NCBI RefSeq assembly: GCF_003003055.1
Contig: NZ_PVTV01000002.1
Location: forward strand, 1-64,000
From: Jezberella montanilacus
Lineage (GTDB): Bacteria > Pseudomonadota > Gammaproteobacteria > Burkholderiales > Burkholderiaceae_B
Direction of reading: 5' to 3'
Length of the DNA: 64,000 nucleotides
In this document: piece after piece, positions 25,031-34,616 of the stretch
Position numbering within the stretch: the first letter of the stretch is position 1
Layout of the letters: the number at the start of each line of letters is the position of its first letter
Made by a program: the position numbers and the translations under genes
The notes under the pieces: generated by a model
What the model was told of the DNA's origin: nothing
The model's input: only the letters and a program-made list of their open reading frames with translations
Databases searched by the model: none

Positions 25031-26077
25031 ATGAAAATTAAAAAGCTGATCATCAGCGCAATCCTCGTTGCTTTACCGCTTCAAGCAGGCTTCTCACAAA
25101 CACTCGCCCCACGAGAAGTACCGGCTAAAGTGATCGCGGTGCCAGACACGGTCAGTCCGCAAATCCAAAAGCAGATCGCGATGCCGTTAACCCCAACCTG
25201 GAATGTCATCCCCGACACGGCAGAGGGCTGGCGTGAGCAGGTTCGCGCAGGTGCTATCGCCACGGAGAAAACGATCCCAGCACTGCTGGAGTTATTAAAG
25301 GTAAAAGTTGAACCGACGATCATCAACGGTGTGAAGGCGTTTGTGATCACCCCAGCGGTCATTGCACCTCAGAATAAGGACAGGTTACTTGTTCACGTGC
25401 ACGGTGGTTGCTTTGTAAGTGGACCAGGTTTGGCTGGGACGGTTGAGGCGATCTATATGGCGGGCCTTGAGCACTTTAAAGTGATCTCGGTCGATTACCG
25501 GATGCCACCCGACTATCCCTACCCAGCTGCGCTAGATGACGCGATGGCTGTATGGAAAGCAACCACTGCCACGCATGATCCCAAGAAAATGGGTATTTTT
25601 GGTTCTTCAGCTGGCGGCAACTTAACGCTTGCGATGGTGTTGAGAGCAAAGCAAGATAAATTACCGTTGCCTGCTGCAATCGCACCCGGTACACCGATGT
25701 CTGACTTAACCGGCGCGGGCGACTCGTTTCAGACAAACGCAATGATTGACAATGTGCTTGTCGCTTATGGTGCAAGCTGCGATAAGCGCGCGGCGCTCTA
25801 TACCAACGGACACGACCTGAAGGATCCGATGCTCTCGCCGGTGTATGGAGACTTTAAGGGTTTCCCACCGACGATCTTAACGACTGGGACACGCGATCTG
25901 CTCTTAAGCAACACTGTTCGTGTTCACAGAAAGCTTCGCAATGCTGGCGTACTTGCCACGCTGCAAGTTTTTGAGGGGCAGTCACACGCGCAGTTTTACA
26001 GAGATATCAACGCGCCAGAAACGAAAGAAGCGTTTGACGAGATCGCTATGTTTTTTAATCAATATTTGAAGCGGTAA
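25031..26077 (+). CDS. Exported alpha/beta hydrolase, HSL-type carboxylesterase
   Basis: A 348-residue enzyme with a signal peptide (MKIKKLIISAILVALPLQAGFSQ). It has the HSL oxyanion motif VHGGCF, the nucleophile motif GSSAGG, an acid in TGTRDLLL and the histidine in GQSHAQF, so the triad is complete. It should hydrolyse small esters or lactones in the periplasm. Its last 38 bp recur exactly after the next gene. Confidence 0.88.
   Translation: MKIKKLIISAILVALPLQAGFSQTLAPREVPAKVIAVPDTVSPQIQKQIAMPLTPTWNVIPDTAEGWREQVRAGAIATEKTIPALLELLKVKVEPTIINGVKAFVITPAVIAPQNKDRLLVHVHGGCFVSGPGLAGTVEAIYMAGLEHFKVISVDYRMPPDYPYPAALDDAMAVWKATTATHDPKKMGIFGSSAGGNLTLAMVLRAKQDKLPLPAAIAPGTPMSDLTGAGDSFQTNAMIDNVLVAYGASCDKRAALYTNGHDLKDPMLSPVYGDFKGFPPTILTTGTRDLLLSNTVRVHRKLRNAGVLATLQVFEGQSHAQFYRDINAPETKEAFDEIAMFFNQYLKR
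26033..26070 (+). repeat. 38-bp direct repeat, copy 1 (inside the esterase 3' end)
   Basis: This block starts TTTGACGAGATCGC and ends AATCAATATTTGAA. It codes for the last residues of the esterase. An identical block lies at 26,699-26,736. Confidence 0.9.
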
Positions 26078-26211
26078 AACGACTTGCTCAATAGCCAATT
26101 TGTAAGACTTTGAAACAGCCGCCCAAACTCTATTGTTTTTACTCTTCAAAAAGTTCAGACTTCATCCTGTGAGTCGCTTCAAGGCTCAGTTGGATTTTTT
26201 GAAGGGTAGTC

Positions 26212-26703
26212 ATGAGTACATTTAATTCTCTTTCTTACGCCAAGCAACTTATTAACGCTGGCGTCCCGAGCGATCAGGCCGAAGTACATGCGCTGATGCT
26301 CCAAAGCCTTTATGACGAAGAGCATAATAAATATGCGACCAAAGCTGATTTTTTGAGCCTGAGCCATGATGTCAGAACGCACATTAATCAGCTTGAGGTA
26401 AAAACTGATCGGTTAGAGGGTAAGACTGATCATCTAGAAACTAAAATCGTTCAGGTTGAAACTAAAATCGTTCAGGTTGAAACTAAAATCGATCAGATCG
26501 AAACAAAAATTTCTGCTGAAATCGCAGATCTAAAAACGACAATCTATCAATGTAAAGACGACTTTGCAGAGTTTCGATCCGATCTCTCGGCGTTGCGGAC
26601 ATCTCACAAATACATTATCTGGATTGGTGGTGGGGTAGCTACCCTGTGTTTAAGTGCTTTTGGCCTGTGCATCACGATGTTTTTACACACAGTAAAGATT
26701 TGA
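26212..26703 (+). CDS. Coiled-coil protein with C-terminal membrane anchor (DUF1640-like)
   Basis: A 163-residue protein. An N-terminal globular part (NAGVPSDQAEVHALML) is followed by a heptad-repeat coiled coil (about residues 60-110, built from xETKIxQV units) and one membrane span near the C-terminus (IIWIGGGVATLCLSAFGLCITMF). This matches DUF1640/CCDC90-like bacterial proteins of unknown function. AAGGG precedes the ATG. The stop codon lies inside the second copy of the 38-bp repeat, which suggests that the gene arrived as a unit within the esterase 3' region. Confidence 0.75.
   Translation: MSTFNSLSYAKQLINAGVPSDQAEVHALMLQSLYDEEHNKYATKADFLSLSHDVRTHINQLEVKTDRLEGKTDHLETKIVQVETKIVQVETKIDQIETKISAEIADLKTTIYQCKDDFAEFRSDLSALRTSHKYIIWIGGGVATLCLSAFGLCITMFLHTVKI
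26437..26498 (+). repeat. 21-bp in-frame tandem repeat encoding heptads
   Basis: Two exact 21-bp copies (26,437-26,457 and 26,458-26,478, beginning GAAACTAAAATCG) and a partial third encode the heptad ETKIVQV. Weaker copies precede them. The repeat length keeps the coiled-coil register, so copy number can change without a frameshift. Confidence 0.85.
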
Positions 26704-26736
26704 CGAGATCGCTATGTTTTTTAATCAATATTTGAA
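26699..26736 (+). repeat. 38-bp direct repeat, copy 2
   Basis: Identical to 26,033-26,070 and offset by 666 bp. It contains the stop codon of the coiled-coil gene. The flanks outside the 38 bp differ, so the duplication is limited to this block. Confidence 0.9.
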
Positions 26737-26795
26737 AGGATTAGCGGGTTGCTATTGCTAAGCAGGTGGTGACTTCGACCTGTAAGACGAGCAGA

Positions 26796-27845
26796 TTAGC
26801 TGATGATTAGCTGTTGTGACTGTGCCTCACCCATTTCACCAATCACCGTAGCTTCATGAAACCCGTGGCGCTTGAAGACAGCCAGGACCTCTGTGACGGT
26901 TTCTGGCGCACAACACACCAGCAATCCGCCACTCGTTTGCGGATCAGATAACAAAGTCTGACAGTCAGGCGGCAATCCCGTCGCGAGGCCGATATCTTGG
27001 CCATAACTGGCCCAATTTCTGCCGGAGGCGCCCGTCACCATGCCGGCTTTAACAAGCGCTGATACTTGTGGCAACAAGGGCACCTCTGCCCATTTGATAT
27101 GAGCAGTCAACTTTGCACCGCGCGCAAGCTCTAGCGTGTGCCCAGCCAGACCAAAACCCGTCACATCTGTTAACGCATGCACGCCAGCTGTCTGCGCAAG
27201 TTCTGAGCCTGGAGTGTTAAGTTTAGTGGTGGTGGCGATCATGGATGCGTAGCCAGTCGCATCAAGTGCTTCTTTCTTTAGTGCAGCCGACAGAATCCCA
27301 ACGCCTAGAGGTTTGCCAAGGATTAGGACATCACCTTTGCGAGCGCCGTCGTTTCGCTTCACGCGATCAGGATGAATCAAACCTAAAACCACCAAACCGT
27401 AAATCGGTTCGACAGAATCGATGGTGTGACCCCCAGCAATGGGTATCCCAGCCTCACGACAAATTGAAGCACCCCCTTCGAGGATTTTTCCAATGGTCGC
27501 TGTCGATAACACGTTGATCGGCATCCCGACCAAGGCTAGTGCCATGATCGGTGTGCCACCCATGGCGTACACATCGCTAATCGCATTGGTTGCAGCGATC
27601 CGGCCAAAGTCATGCGGATCGTCCACGATAGGCATAAAAAAGTCGGTCGTTGCGATCAAGGCTTGTTGGTCATTTATTTTATAGACTGCAGCATCATCCG
27701 ATGTCGCGATGCCGACCAGCAATTCTTTAGGGATGGGCATCTGCACGGTGTCTTTCAAAATCTCAGCCAAGACTCCCGGCGCTATTTTGCAACCGCAGCC
27801 GCCTCCGTGTGATAGGGAAGTGAGGCGGGGTTCAGTTGAATTCAT
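26796..27845 (-). CDS. selD: Selenide, water dikinase (selenophosphate synthase)
   Basis: A 349-residue enzyme making selenophosphate from selenide and ATP. The catalytic Cys17 and Lys20 lie in the glycine-rich loop GGGCGCK; the codon is a normal TGC, so this is the Cys rather than the Sec form. Further landmarks are SDDAAVY, GGTPIMALALVGMP, GGHTID and TDVTGFGLAGH. Selenophosphate feeds selenocysteine tRNA synthesis or 2-selenouridine formation; selA, selB or a tRNA 2-selenouridine synthase is not in the window. It stands alone on this strand. Confidence 0.96.
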   Translation of the reverse strand: MNSTEPRLTSLSHGGGCGCKIAPGVLAEILKDTVQMPIPKELLVGIATSDDAAVYKINDQQALIATTDFFMPIVDDPHDFGRIAATNAISDVYAMGGTPIMALALVGMPINVLSTATIGKILEGGASICREAGIPIAGGHTIDSVEPIYGLVVLGLIHPDRVKRNDGARKGDVLILGKPLGVGILSAALKKEALDATGYASMIATTTKLNTPGSELAQTAGVHALTDVTGFGLAGHTLELARGAKLTAHIKWAEVPLLPQVSALVKAGMVTGASGRNWASYGQDIGLATGLPPDCQTLLSDPQTSGGLLVCCAPETVTEVLAVFKRHGFHEATVIGEMGEAQSQQLIIS

Positions 27846-27996
27846 GGGGAGGTCTCTTAAGCACGAGCGGCAGTGAGGAACAGATAAACTGGCATGTCAA
27901 GCTATTGTAATCAATTCGTTCTGACTTAATTGTCCCCTGTAAAATCAAACAAGTAGCTATTATTTTATTAATCTGCAATTAACGAGATCATCTCGC

Positions 27997-28443
27997 ATGA
28001 CCCTTAGCACTGAACATCTGTTGCGCACGGCGAGCACCCTAGAGAGAGCGCTTGACGCCTTGAGCAGGATTCCGGCCGGCCAACGCGATGTAGAGCAGGA
28101 CATTATGTACGACTTGTATCGTAATGCGGCTGTCAAAAGTTTTGAGTTATCCCTTGAAACCACCGGCAAGCTGTTGCGTAAAGCGATCAAGGCATTCAAC
28201 GCGAATCCGCGCGAAGTGGATTCGCTCGTTTTTAATGATGTATTGAGGTATGCCGGCAAGCATAGTCTGATGGATGAAGCAGCGGTGGTTCGTTGGATTC
28301 AATATCGTGCCAACCGAAACAGTACAGCGCATGACTATGGGGTGTCGTTTGCAAACGAAACGTTGGCACTTTTACCTCAGTATCTGATTGATTTGCGACA
28401 ATTAGCAAAGCGTATTCAAGGCGTTTTTGATGCCGCAAATTAA
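27997..28443 (+). CDS. HepT-like HEPN protein (HI0074 family), toxin candidate
   Basis: A 148-residue helical protein of the HI0074/HEPN family. The RNase signature R-x4-H occurs as RNSTAH near residues 107-112. It overlaps the following nucleotidyltransferase gene by 14 bp. In type VII toxin-antitoxin systems HepT is the RNase toxin, neutralised by AMPylation from MntA. Many chromosomal HI0074 pairs have no proven toxicity, so the name refers to the pair only. Confidence 0.85.
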   Translation: MTLSTEHLLRTASTLERALDALSRIPAGQRDVEQDIMYDLYRNAAVKSFELSLETTGKLLRKAIKAFNANPREVDSLVFNDVLRYAGKHSLMDEAAVVRWIQYRANRNSTAHDYGVSFANETLALLPQYLIDLRQLAKRIQGVFDAAN

Positions 28444-28753
28444 TCTGCAACAGCTTCAGTTGTCACCGAATCATCTCGAACTGCTGAGAATCCTCTTGCG
28501 ACAATGTGTACCCGCAGCTGAGGTTTGGGCCTACGGTAGTCGGGTGACTGGTGGCTGCCATGAGGGCAGTGATCTTGACCTTGTTTTACGAAACCCAAAG
28601 CAATTAGATTGCGTTGTGGACGGGCTTGAGGACTTGACCAAAGCGATACAAGCAAGCTTGCTACCCATGCTTATTGATCTTCATCTTTGGGCGGGATTGC
28701 CAGAAGAATTTAAGCGCAACATTGAAAATGCGTACGTCAAAATTCAGGGGTAG
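28430..28753 (+). CDS. MntA-like minimal nucleotidyltransferase, antitoxin candidate
   Basis: A 107-residue nucleotidyltransferase with the motif GSRVTGGCHEGSDLDLV: GS, then the two metal-binding aspartates in DLD. ATG 28430 is used; TTG 28427 adds one residue. It is translationally coupled to the upstream HEPN gene. In the MntA/HepT pairs the enzyme transfers AMP to a tyrosine near the HEPN active site and so silences it. It is separated by one base from a convergent dehydrogenase gene. Confidence 0.85.
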   Translation: MPQINLQQLQLSPNHLELLRILLRQCVPAAEVWAYGSRVTGGCHEGSDLDLVLRNPKQLDCVVDGLEDLTKAIQASLLPMLIDLHLWAGLPEEFKRNIENAYVKIQG

Positions 28754-28754
28754 G

Positions 28755-30323
28755 TTACGTCAGTACATGCCGAATTGTTTTTGACACACCGATTGTATTA
28801 AGCAGATATAAATGATGCCCAACGAGTTCGATTAAGTCGTCGGTTAGCACAGCACCGTACTGACCGAAGACAGTCTCGACTTGGCACAGCGCTCTCGCTC
28901 GGGCTTGGCATGACTGTCGGTCCCCATCCAACGCCGGTGCGACCACCAGCTTTTTTTTAAGGTCATCAGCAAGCGGGTCACTGATCTCGTAACGATTACC
29001 GGCCTCGTCATATCCCTGCAAGTATCTCAACCAGCCAGCCAGGCACAAGCTCAATAGCTTGGTTTCGCCTTTCATGTTGCTTTGATCGGTGAGTGTCCCG
29101 AGCCATCGTTGTGGGATTTTCTGCGATCCATCCATGGCGATTTGTTGGGTTCGATGAGCGAGTGCTGGGTTGGCAAAGCGAGCAAGCAGACTGTCTCGAT
29201 AGCTAGCTAGATTTATTCCCGACAGCGAAGACAGGGTTGGTTCGACCTCGTCTCGCAACAGCGCCTCGATGCAGGCGCGCAGTTCTGGTTGTTTGATGGC
29301 GATATCAACGGTTGACCAGCCCGCAACTGAGCCTAAATAAGCAATGCCTGAATGCGCGCCGTTCACCATGCGAAGTTTGAGGGTCTCCCATGGTGTGGCG
29401 TTCTTTACAAAACGGGCGCCACCAGCAGCCCAATCGGGTCGGCCAGCAGCAAATTCATCTTCGATCACCCAATCGATAAATGGCTCGGCGATAACAGGCC
29501 AGTTATCCAGTGCGTTGAGTGCCCCCGCAATCTTGTTTATGTCTGCTTGAGGGGTGCGCGGCACAATTCGGTCAACCATTGAGCAGGGGAAGGTACAGCG
29601 CTGTTCAATCCAGTGAGCGAGATCGCTGTCATATTTGCGAGCAAAAGCCAAGACCAGGCTTTTGAGCAGATGACCGTTTGACGGCAGGTTATCCAGAGAC
29701 ATCAACGTTAAGGGCGAGCCCGATTGTCGCTTGCGTGCCGCTAGGCCATAAACGATAAAGCCGATAGCGGTTCGAGGCGACTCGGGGTGTGCAAGGTCAT
29801 GTTGTATATCTGGGTGGGCGAAGTGCAAGGTACCGTCCGCCGGGGTGTGACAGTAGCCTTTCTCGGTAATGGTTAAGCTAACAATTTTGATATCGGGATG
29901 CGCGATCTGATCGAGCACTGCCTGCGAGGAATCCGGCGCGACGAGGATTTGTCTGACACAGCCAATAACTTGAAGTACCTGTCTGGGTTTGCCATCCTGA
30001 TCGGCATCCCGGATCCCGAGTGTATAGAGCCCCTCTTGGGGAGTCAGCGCATCGCGAGTGTCAGTCTGACGAAGTGAAACGCCGACTATGCCCCACTTTG
30101 TCCAATGGCCCTCGTCTCGCTCAGACAAAGCTGCAGGACTAGTTTGGCTCTCGATGAAGGCGTCATGAATTGGCCCAAGGTGGGCTCGCATGAAGGCGCC
30201 AATACCCAAATGAACAATACCTGATTTCAGTTTCGTCCGATCATATTGAAAGCATCTGACCCCTACAGCTAAGCGAGACAGATTGTCAGGATGTAGTTTC
30301 ACTGCGGGCAAGCGATCCACCAC
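28755..30323 (-). CDS. uxuB: Mannitol dehydrogenase family oxidoreductase, fructuronate reductase (UxuB-like)
   Basis: A 522-residue long-chain polyol dehydrogenase. The N-terminal Rossmann start is GIVHLGIGAFMRAH; the family's catalytic block LKLRMVNGAHSGIAYLG has Lys, Asn and His in place. UxuB interconverts D-fructuronate and D-mannonate. The adjacent upstream gene makes ManD, which dehydrates D-mannonate, and the two genes are five bases apart, so D-mannonate is the likely shared metabolite. It is last in the six-gene minus-strand operon starting at 35,645. A mannitol- or arabinitol-type specificity is less likely in this context. Confidence 0.85.
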   Translation of the reverse strand: MVDRLPAVKLHPDNLSRLAVGVRCFQYDRTKLKSGIVHLGIGAFMRAHLGPIHDAFIESQTSPAALSERDEGHWTKWGIVGVSLRQTDTRDALTPQEGLYTLGIRDADQDGKPRQVLQVIGCVRQILVAPDSSQAVLDQIAHPDIKIVSLTITEKGYCHTPADGTLHFAHPDIQHDLAHPESPRTAIGFIVYGLAARKRQSGSPLTLMSLDNLPSNGHLLKSLVLAFARKYDSDLAHWIEQRCTFPCSMVDRIVPRTPQADINKIAGALNALDNWPVIAEPFIDWVIEDEFAAGRPDWAAGGARFVKNATPWETLKLRMVNGAHSGIAYLGSVAGWSTVDIAIKQPELRACIEALLRDEVEPTLSSLSGINLASYRDSLLARFANPALAHRTQQIAMDGSQKIPQRWLGTLTDQSNMKGETKLLSLCLAGWLRYLQGYDEAGNRYEISDPLADDLKKKLVVAPALDGDRQSCQARARALCQVETVFGQYGAVLTDDLIELVGHHLYLLNTIGVSKTIRHVLT

Positions 30324-30328
30324 CTGAG

Positions 30329-31540
30329 CTACCAGCTAGTGAGCGTGCCATCATGCTGCAGGCGATTCACGGGCAGATAGGCGCGTTGGTAGGGGTATTT
30401 TGCAGCGAGTGCTTCGTCAATATCAACGCCATGCCCAGGCACATCCCCTGGATACATGAAGCCTCGATCGAACGTGTAGGCATGAGGGAAAACCGCCTCC
30501 GTTTCTTCGTTGTGCGGCATATGTTCTTGTATGCCGAAATTAGGCACCCAGAGATCAAAATGCAACGCAGCGCCCATACAGACCGGTGAGAGATCTGTTG
30601 CACCATGCGATCCCGTTCTCACTTGATAGAGTGATGCAAAATCCGCAATACGCCTCATATGCGTTATCCCGCCTGCGTGTACAACGGTTGTTCGAATGTA
30701 ATCGATCAGTTGATTCTGAATCAGGTCTTTGCAATCCCAGATCGTATTGAATACTTCGCCCACAGCCAAGGGGGTAGTCGTGTGTTGTCGTATTAGTTTG
30801 AATGCCTCTTGATTTTCAGCAGGCGTGAGATCTTCAAGCCAGAACAGGCGATAGGGCTCGAGATCTTTACCGAGTCTGGCAGCTTCGATGGGCGTGAGTC
30901 GATGATGAGCATCGTGCAGCAGGTGGTGATCCCAGCCAATTTTCTCGCGCACGGCATCAAACAGCTTGGGTGTGTGTCGCAGGTATTTTTCGGTCGACCA
31001 GTCGTGCTCTGACGGCAAGTCAGCATCGGCAGGCTCGTAAAAAGTCGTGCCTTTTCCGACCCCGTAAACCTTGTCGAGCCCAGGTACACCGCTTTGTGCG
31101 CGAATGGCGGTGTAACCCATTTCAGCGTGTCGAAGGACTTCTTCAACTGTATGGGAAATATCTCGACCGTTCGCATGGCAGTAAACCATGATTTTGCTGC
31201 GGCTCTTGCCCCCAAGCAGCTGATATAGCGGCATGTTGGCAGCCTTGGCCTTGATGTCCCACAGGGCCGTATCGACTGCTGCGATCGCTGACAGGGTGAC
31301 TGGGCCTCGACGCCAATATGCGCCTTTGTAAAGATACTGCCAGATATCTTCGATCTGCTGCGGATCGCGTCCGATTAAACAGGGGATAACGTGATCCTGC
31401 AGATAGCTGGCGACGGCCAGCTCGCGGCCGTTTAGCGTGGCATCGCCCAAGCCAGTTAGACCCTCATCCGTCTCTATTTTCAGGGTCACGAAGTTACGCC
31501 CAGGACTGCAGACGATGACACGCGCTGAAGTGATCTTCAT
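30329..31540 (-). CDS. manD: D-mannonate dehydratase, enolase superfamily (ManD)
   Basis: A 403-residue enolase-superfamily enzyme. The metal ligands and catalytic residues fit ManD: Asp and His in [11 protein letters not shown], Glu in FWLEDLTP, Glu in AVGEVFN, His in TGSHGATD, and the Arg/Tyr pair in [14 protein letters not shown]. It converts D-mannonate to 2-keto-3-deoxy-D-gluconate. High-activity ManD enzymes belong to hexuronate pathways, and the neighbours (UxuB-like and a TRAP importer) support this. No KDG kinase or aldolase follows in the window. Confidence 0.93.
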   Translation of the reverse strand: MKITSARVIVCSPGRNFVTLKIETDEGLTGLGDATLNGRELAVASYLQDHVIPCLIGRDPQQIEDIWQYLYKGAYWRRGPVTLSAIAAVDTALWDIKAKAANMPLYQLLGGKSRSKIMVYCHANGRDISHTVEEVLRHAEMGYTAIRAQSGVPGLDKVYGVGKGTTFYEPADADLPSEHDWSTEKYLRHTPKLFDAVREKIGWDHHLLHDAHHRLTPIEAARLGKDLEPYRLFWLEDLTPAENQEAFKLIRQHTTTPLAVGEVFNTIWDCKDLIQNQLIDYIRTTVVHAGGITHMRRIADFASLYQVRTGSHGATDLSPVCMGAALHFDLWVPNFGIQEHMPHNEETEAVFPHAYTFDRGFMYPGDVPGHGVDIDEALAAKYPYQRAYLPVNRLQHDGTLTSW

Positions 31541-31556
31541 GTAATTGGTCCCTAGC

Positions 31557-32963
31557 TTACTTGATCATGTCGAAGTACTTGGGCAACCAAAGGGTGATCG
31601 ACGGGATATAGGTAATTGCAATCAGAGCCAGCATCAAAGGGATAAGCCAGGGCAAGATGGCTACCGTGGTTCGCTCAACTGACAGTTTGGATATTCTCGC
31701 CAGCACAAATAGCACCATGCCCAAGGGTGGATGTAGCAAGCCCACCATCAGATTCAAAGTCATGATGAGGCCGAAGTGCACCGGATCAATACCCAGTTTG
31801 AGAACAAGTGGTAATAAGATGGGGACTAGGATCGTGATCGCAGCTGTGGTGTCGATAAAGCAGCCCACAAACAAGATCAGCAAGTTTGCCAGTAGCAAGA
31901 ACACCCACTTTTCAGAAGTGATCGATAGAATCCAGGCAGTCAGCGCTTGAGCAGCTTGCGTTGTCGTTAACAGCCAAGCAAAGATCGATGCTGCCGTGAC
32001 GATAAATAAAACAGAAGCGGTAGTCTCGATCGTATCAAAACTTGCTTTCACCAGGTTTTTTAAAGTCATCGAGCGATAGCGCACTAATCCGAGAAACAGC
32101 GCCCAGATGACTGCAGCGACTGCGGCTTCAGTCGGTGTGAACCAACCCATGGTCATGCCACCGATCAAAATGACTGGTGTCATCAAAGCCATGACAGCGG
32201 AGAAATTGAACTTCCAATCCAAAGCCAGCAAGAGAACAAACGCGCCGAGCGTGGCAAGGTTGGGCGATACGCCGCGCTCGACCAATAACCAGACGCCTAA
32301 GGGGAAAGCCAACACAATCAGGATTTCGAGTGTGGCGCCGCCCAAGCGCTTCCAGTCGAATGCGACATCACTGCCCCAGTTGTTTTTGCGTGCGAAATAA
32401 GCAACGGTGAGCATCATGAGCGCTGTCATGAAGATACCTGGCAGGATCCCCGCTACAAACAAGGCACCGATCGACACGTTTGCCATCATGCCGTAAATCA
32501 CAAACGGCAGTGATGGTGGGATGATGGGACCCAGCGTGGCTGATGCAGCCGTCACACCGACTGCGAACTCGGTGTCATAACCGTGATCCTGCATGGCTTT
32601 GATTTCGATTGAACCAAGGCCCGCAGCATCAGCAATCGCAGTGCCTGACATGCCAGAAAAAATGACGGAACCAATAATATTGACATGGCCCAGGCCACCG
32701 CGCATCCAGCCGACCAGTGCAACAGCGAAATCATAAATACGCCCAGTGATACCGGCGATATTCATCAAATTTCCAGCCAGAATGAAAAATGGTACGGCAA
32801 GCAGCGGGAAAGATTCAACCCCAGAAATCATCCGCTGAGCGACCACCACATCAGGAACCGATCCGGAGACAAAGATAAACAATAAAGAAGAACCCGCCAT
32901 GGCGACTGCGACGGGCAAGCCAATAATCATCAAAATCAAAAAAGAAACAATCAAAATTAACAT
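31557..32963 (-). CDS. TRAP transporter large permease (DctM type)
   Basis: A 468-residue membrane protein with about twelve hydrophobic spans. Family signatures include [15 protein letters not shown] and [13 protein letters not shown]. It is the sodium-driven channel subunit of a TRAP importer, partnered by the small permease 17 bp upstream and the periplasmic binding protein before it. Context points to a hexuronate or aldonate substrate. Confidence 0.95.
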   Translation of the reverse strand: MLILIVSFLILMIIGLPVAVAMAGSSLLFIFVSGSVPDVVVAQRMISGVESFPLLAVPFFILAGNLMNIAGITGRIYDFAVALVGWMRGGLGHVNIIGSVIFSGMSGTAIADAAGLGSIEIKAMQDHGYDTEFAVGVTAASATLGPIIPPSLPFVIYGMMANVSIGALFVAGILPGIFMTALMMLTVAYFARKNNWGSDVAFDWKRLGGATLEILIVLAFPLGVWLLVERGVSPNLATLGAFVLLLALDWKFNFSAVMALMTPVILIGGMTMGWFTPTEAAVAAVIWALFLGLVRYRSMTLKNLVKASFDTIETTASVLFIVTAASIFAWLLTTTQAAQALTAWILSITSEKWVFLLLANLLILFVGCFIDTTAAITILVPILLPLVLKLGIDPVHFGLIMTLNLMVGLLHPPLGMVLFVLARISKLSVERTTVAILPWLIPLMLALIAITYIPSITLWLPKYFDMIK

Positions 32964-32980
32964 GTCAATATCCGATGAAA

Positions 32981-33562
32981 TCAGTCGTATGCTTCGGGTC
33001 GTTCAAGGACCGAGTAGCCTTGCTTGAGGTGTAAAAAACTCACCTGTATTGCGCGGATTGTCATCAGAAACATGCCCACAAACGAGAGCCAGTAAACATC
33101 GCTTTTGCTCCAGGTAATCGTCGTCATGGGCTCGCCATCGACTGCCATGGCGTAGCGGGCAAACAACCATGAAACATAGCCAAAAAACAGAATTGACATC
33201 ACATCGGTAATGGTTGCCAGCACTCTGCCAAGTCCACCAGGCAGGTAGCGATAAATGAAATTCACCTGTATGTGGCGACTACGACGAACACAAGCGGCCG
33301 CGCCGATAAAGACGACAGGCATGAGGCAATAGACGGCGAGTTCTTCGGTCCAGGCGACTGAGTCGTTCATGACGTAGCGTGTAAAGAATTGCACGCACAC
33401 GAGCACCGTCATGATCCAGAAGAAGACCAGACAAATCCAGTCTTCTGCCGAATAGCCGGATAGGTCGGCTTCGTGATGGTCCGCCTCGGCGAAGCTCGCC
33501 ACAATGTCACTGGCACTGACAGTGTGGGGCCCTGTTTTGTTTACTTCAGCGGTTGTCGACAT
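32981..33562 (-). CDS. TRAP transporter small permease (DctQ type)
   Basis: A 193-residue protein with four membrane spans and a longer than usual, acidic cytoplasmic N-terminus (about 40 residues, ADHHEADLSG). The core contains SVAWTEELAVYCLMP, a typical DctQ segment. It lies two bases after the binding-protein gene and just before the large permease. Confidence 0.92.
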   Translation of the reverse strand: MSTTAEVNKTGPHTVSASDIVASFAEADHHEADLSGYSAEDWICLVFFWIMTVLVCVQFFTRYVMNDSVAWTEELAVYCLMPVVFIGAAACVRRSRHIQVNFIYRYLPGGLGRVLATITDVMSILFFGYVSWLFARYAMAVDGEPMTTITWSKSDVYWLSFVGMFLMTIRAIQVSFLHLKQGYSVLERPEAYD

Positions 33563-33564
33563 GT

Positions 33565-34554
33565 TTATTTGACTGCCTGAATGCGGTCCCAGTCTGCCTT
33601 GCTATAACCGTATTGCTCAAAGGGCACTTTCTGCAATACGGTGTCACGAAACTCATTTGTATCGATGCTCACCACATTGATGCCTTTTGCCTTGAATATA
33701 TCTACCAACTCTTTCTCACGGGCCGCGACTTCTTTTGATGCCTTTGCAGCTGCTTCTTGCATCACTTCAGTGAACATTTTTTTATCATCATCACTGAGTT
33801 TTTTCCAAGTACTGCTTGAGACAATGGTGTTCAAGTGATCAACGATATGACCGGTCAACACGATATTCTTTTGTACCTCATAAAACTTCTTGGCTTCTAT
33901 GGTGGTTAGCGGATTCTCTTGTGCTTCGACCGTGCCATTTTGCAAAGCCAAGTAGACTTCTGCAAACGCGATTGGGGAAGTGTTGGCGCCGCAAGCGCGC
34001 GGCATGGCAAGATAAGCAGGTACGTCAGGAACACGGATTTTCAGACCTTTCATATCGGCGCATTTTGCAATGGGCTTGTTGCTGCTGGTGTGACGAACGC
34101 CGTAATAGGTTGTTGCAACAATCGTGTTGGCAGTTTTGTCTTCGTAGCCTTTGTTTAGTTCTTTATAAATATCGCTTTTGGTGTACGCCAGCAAATGATC
34201 AACACCGCGGAAGGTGTAGGGATAGTAAGTCACCCCGATGCGGGGGAAAGACTTCGCGGCAAAGCTTGAGCCGGAGATGATGATATCGACAGTACCTAGC
34301 GACAAGCCTTGATTGATGTCGTTCTCTTTACCAAGCTGAGACGAGGGATAGACGTCGATTTCATATTTGCCATTTGAGCGTTTCTTGATTTCTTCAGCAG
34401 CCCAAACCGATGAGGTATGGAAGGGCTCGCTCGGTTCGTATACGTGTGCCCATTTCAGTTTGACGGGATCAGCTTGTGCGGGCGATATCGCCGCAATGGT
34501 AGCCCCTGCGACTAACAGAGTAGCGAAGGCAAGCTTCATGGGTTTCATATTCAT
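33565..34554 (-). CDS. TRAP transporter periplasmic binding protein (DctP type)
   Basis: A 329-residue protein with a signal peptide ending near SPAQA. The DctP landmarks are LKWAHVYEPSEP at the N-terminus, the basic residue in KGLKIRVPD that binds the ligand's carboxylate, and EAQENPLTTIEA. AGGAG stands before the ATG. It delivers an organic acid to the two membrane proteins downstream; a uronate or aldonate is expected from the operon. Confidence 0.94.
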   Translation of the reverse strand: MNMKPMKLAFATLLVAGATIAAISPAQADPVKLKWAHVYEPSEPFHTSSVWAAEEIKKRSNGKYEIDVYPSSQLGKENDINQGLSLGTVDIIISGSSFAAKSFPRIGVTYYPYTFRGVDHLLAYTKSDIYKELNKGYEDKTANTIVATTYYGVRHTSSNKPIAKCADMKGLKIRVPDVPAYLAMPRACGANTSPIAFAEVYLALQNGTVEAQENPLTTIEAKKFYEVQKNIVLTGHIVDHLNTIVSSSTWKKLSDDDKKMFTEVMQEAAAKASKEVAAREKELVDIFKAKGINVVSIDTNEFRDTVLQKVPFEQYGYSKADWDRIQAVK

Positions 34555-34616
34555 TTTTGGTCTCCTGAATAGTTTTGTATGGTTTGTGCTTGTTGATGAC
34601 TTTTTTAAAGCAAAAT

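Noticed and set aside
26437-26498. CRISPR array
   Set aside because: The repeats are contiguous, in frame and without spacers; they encode coiled-coil heptads.
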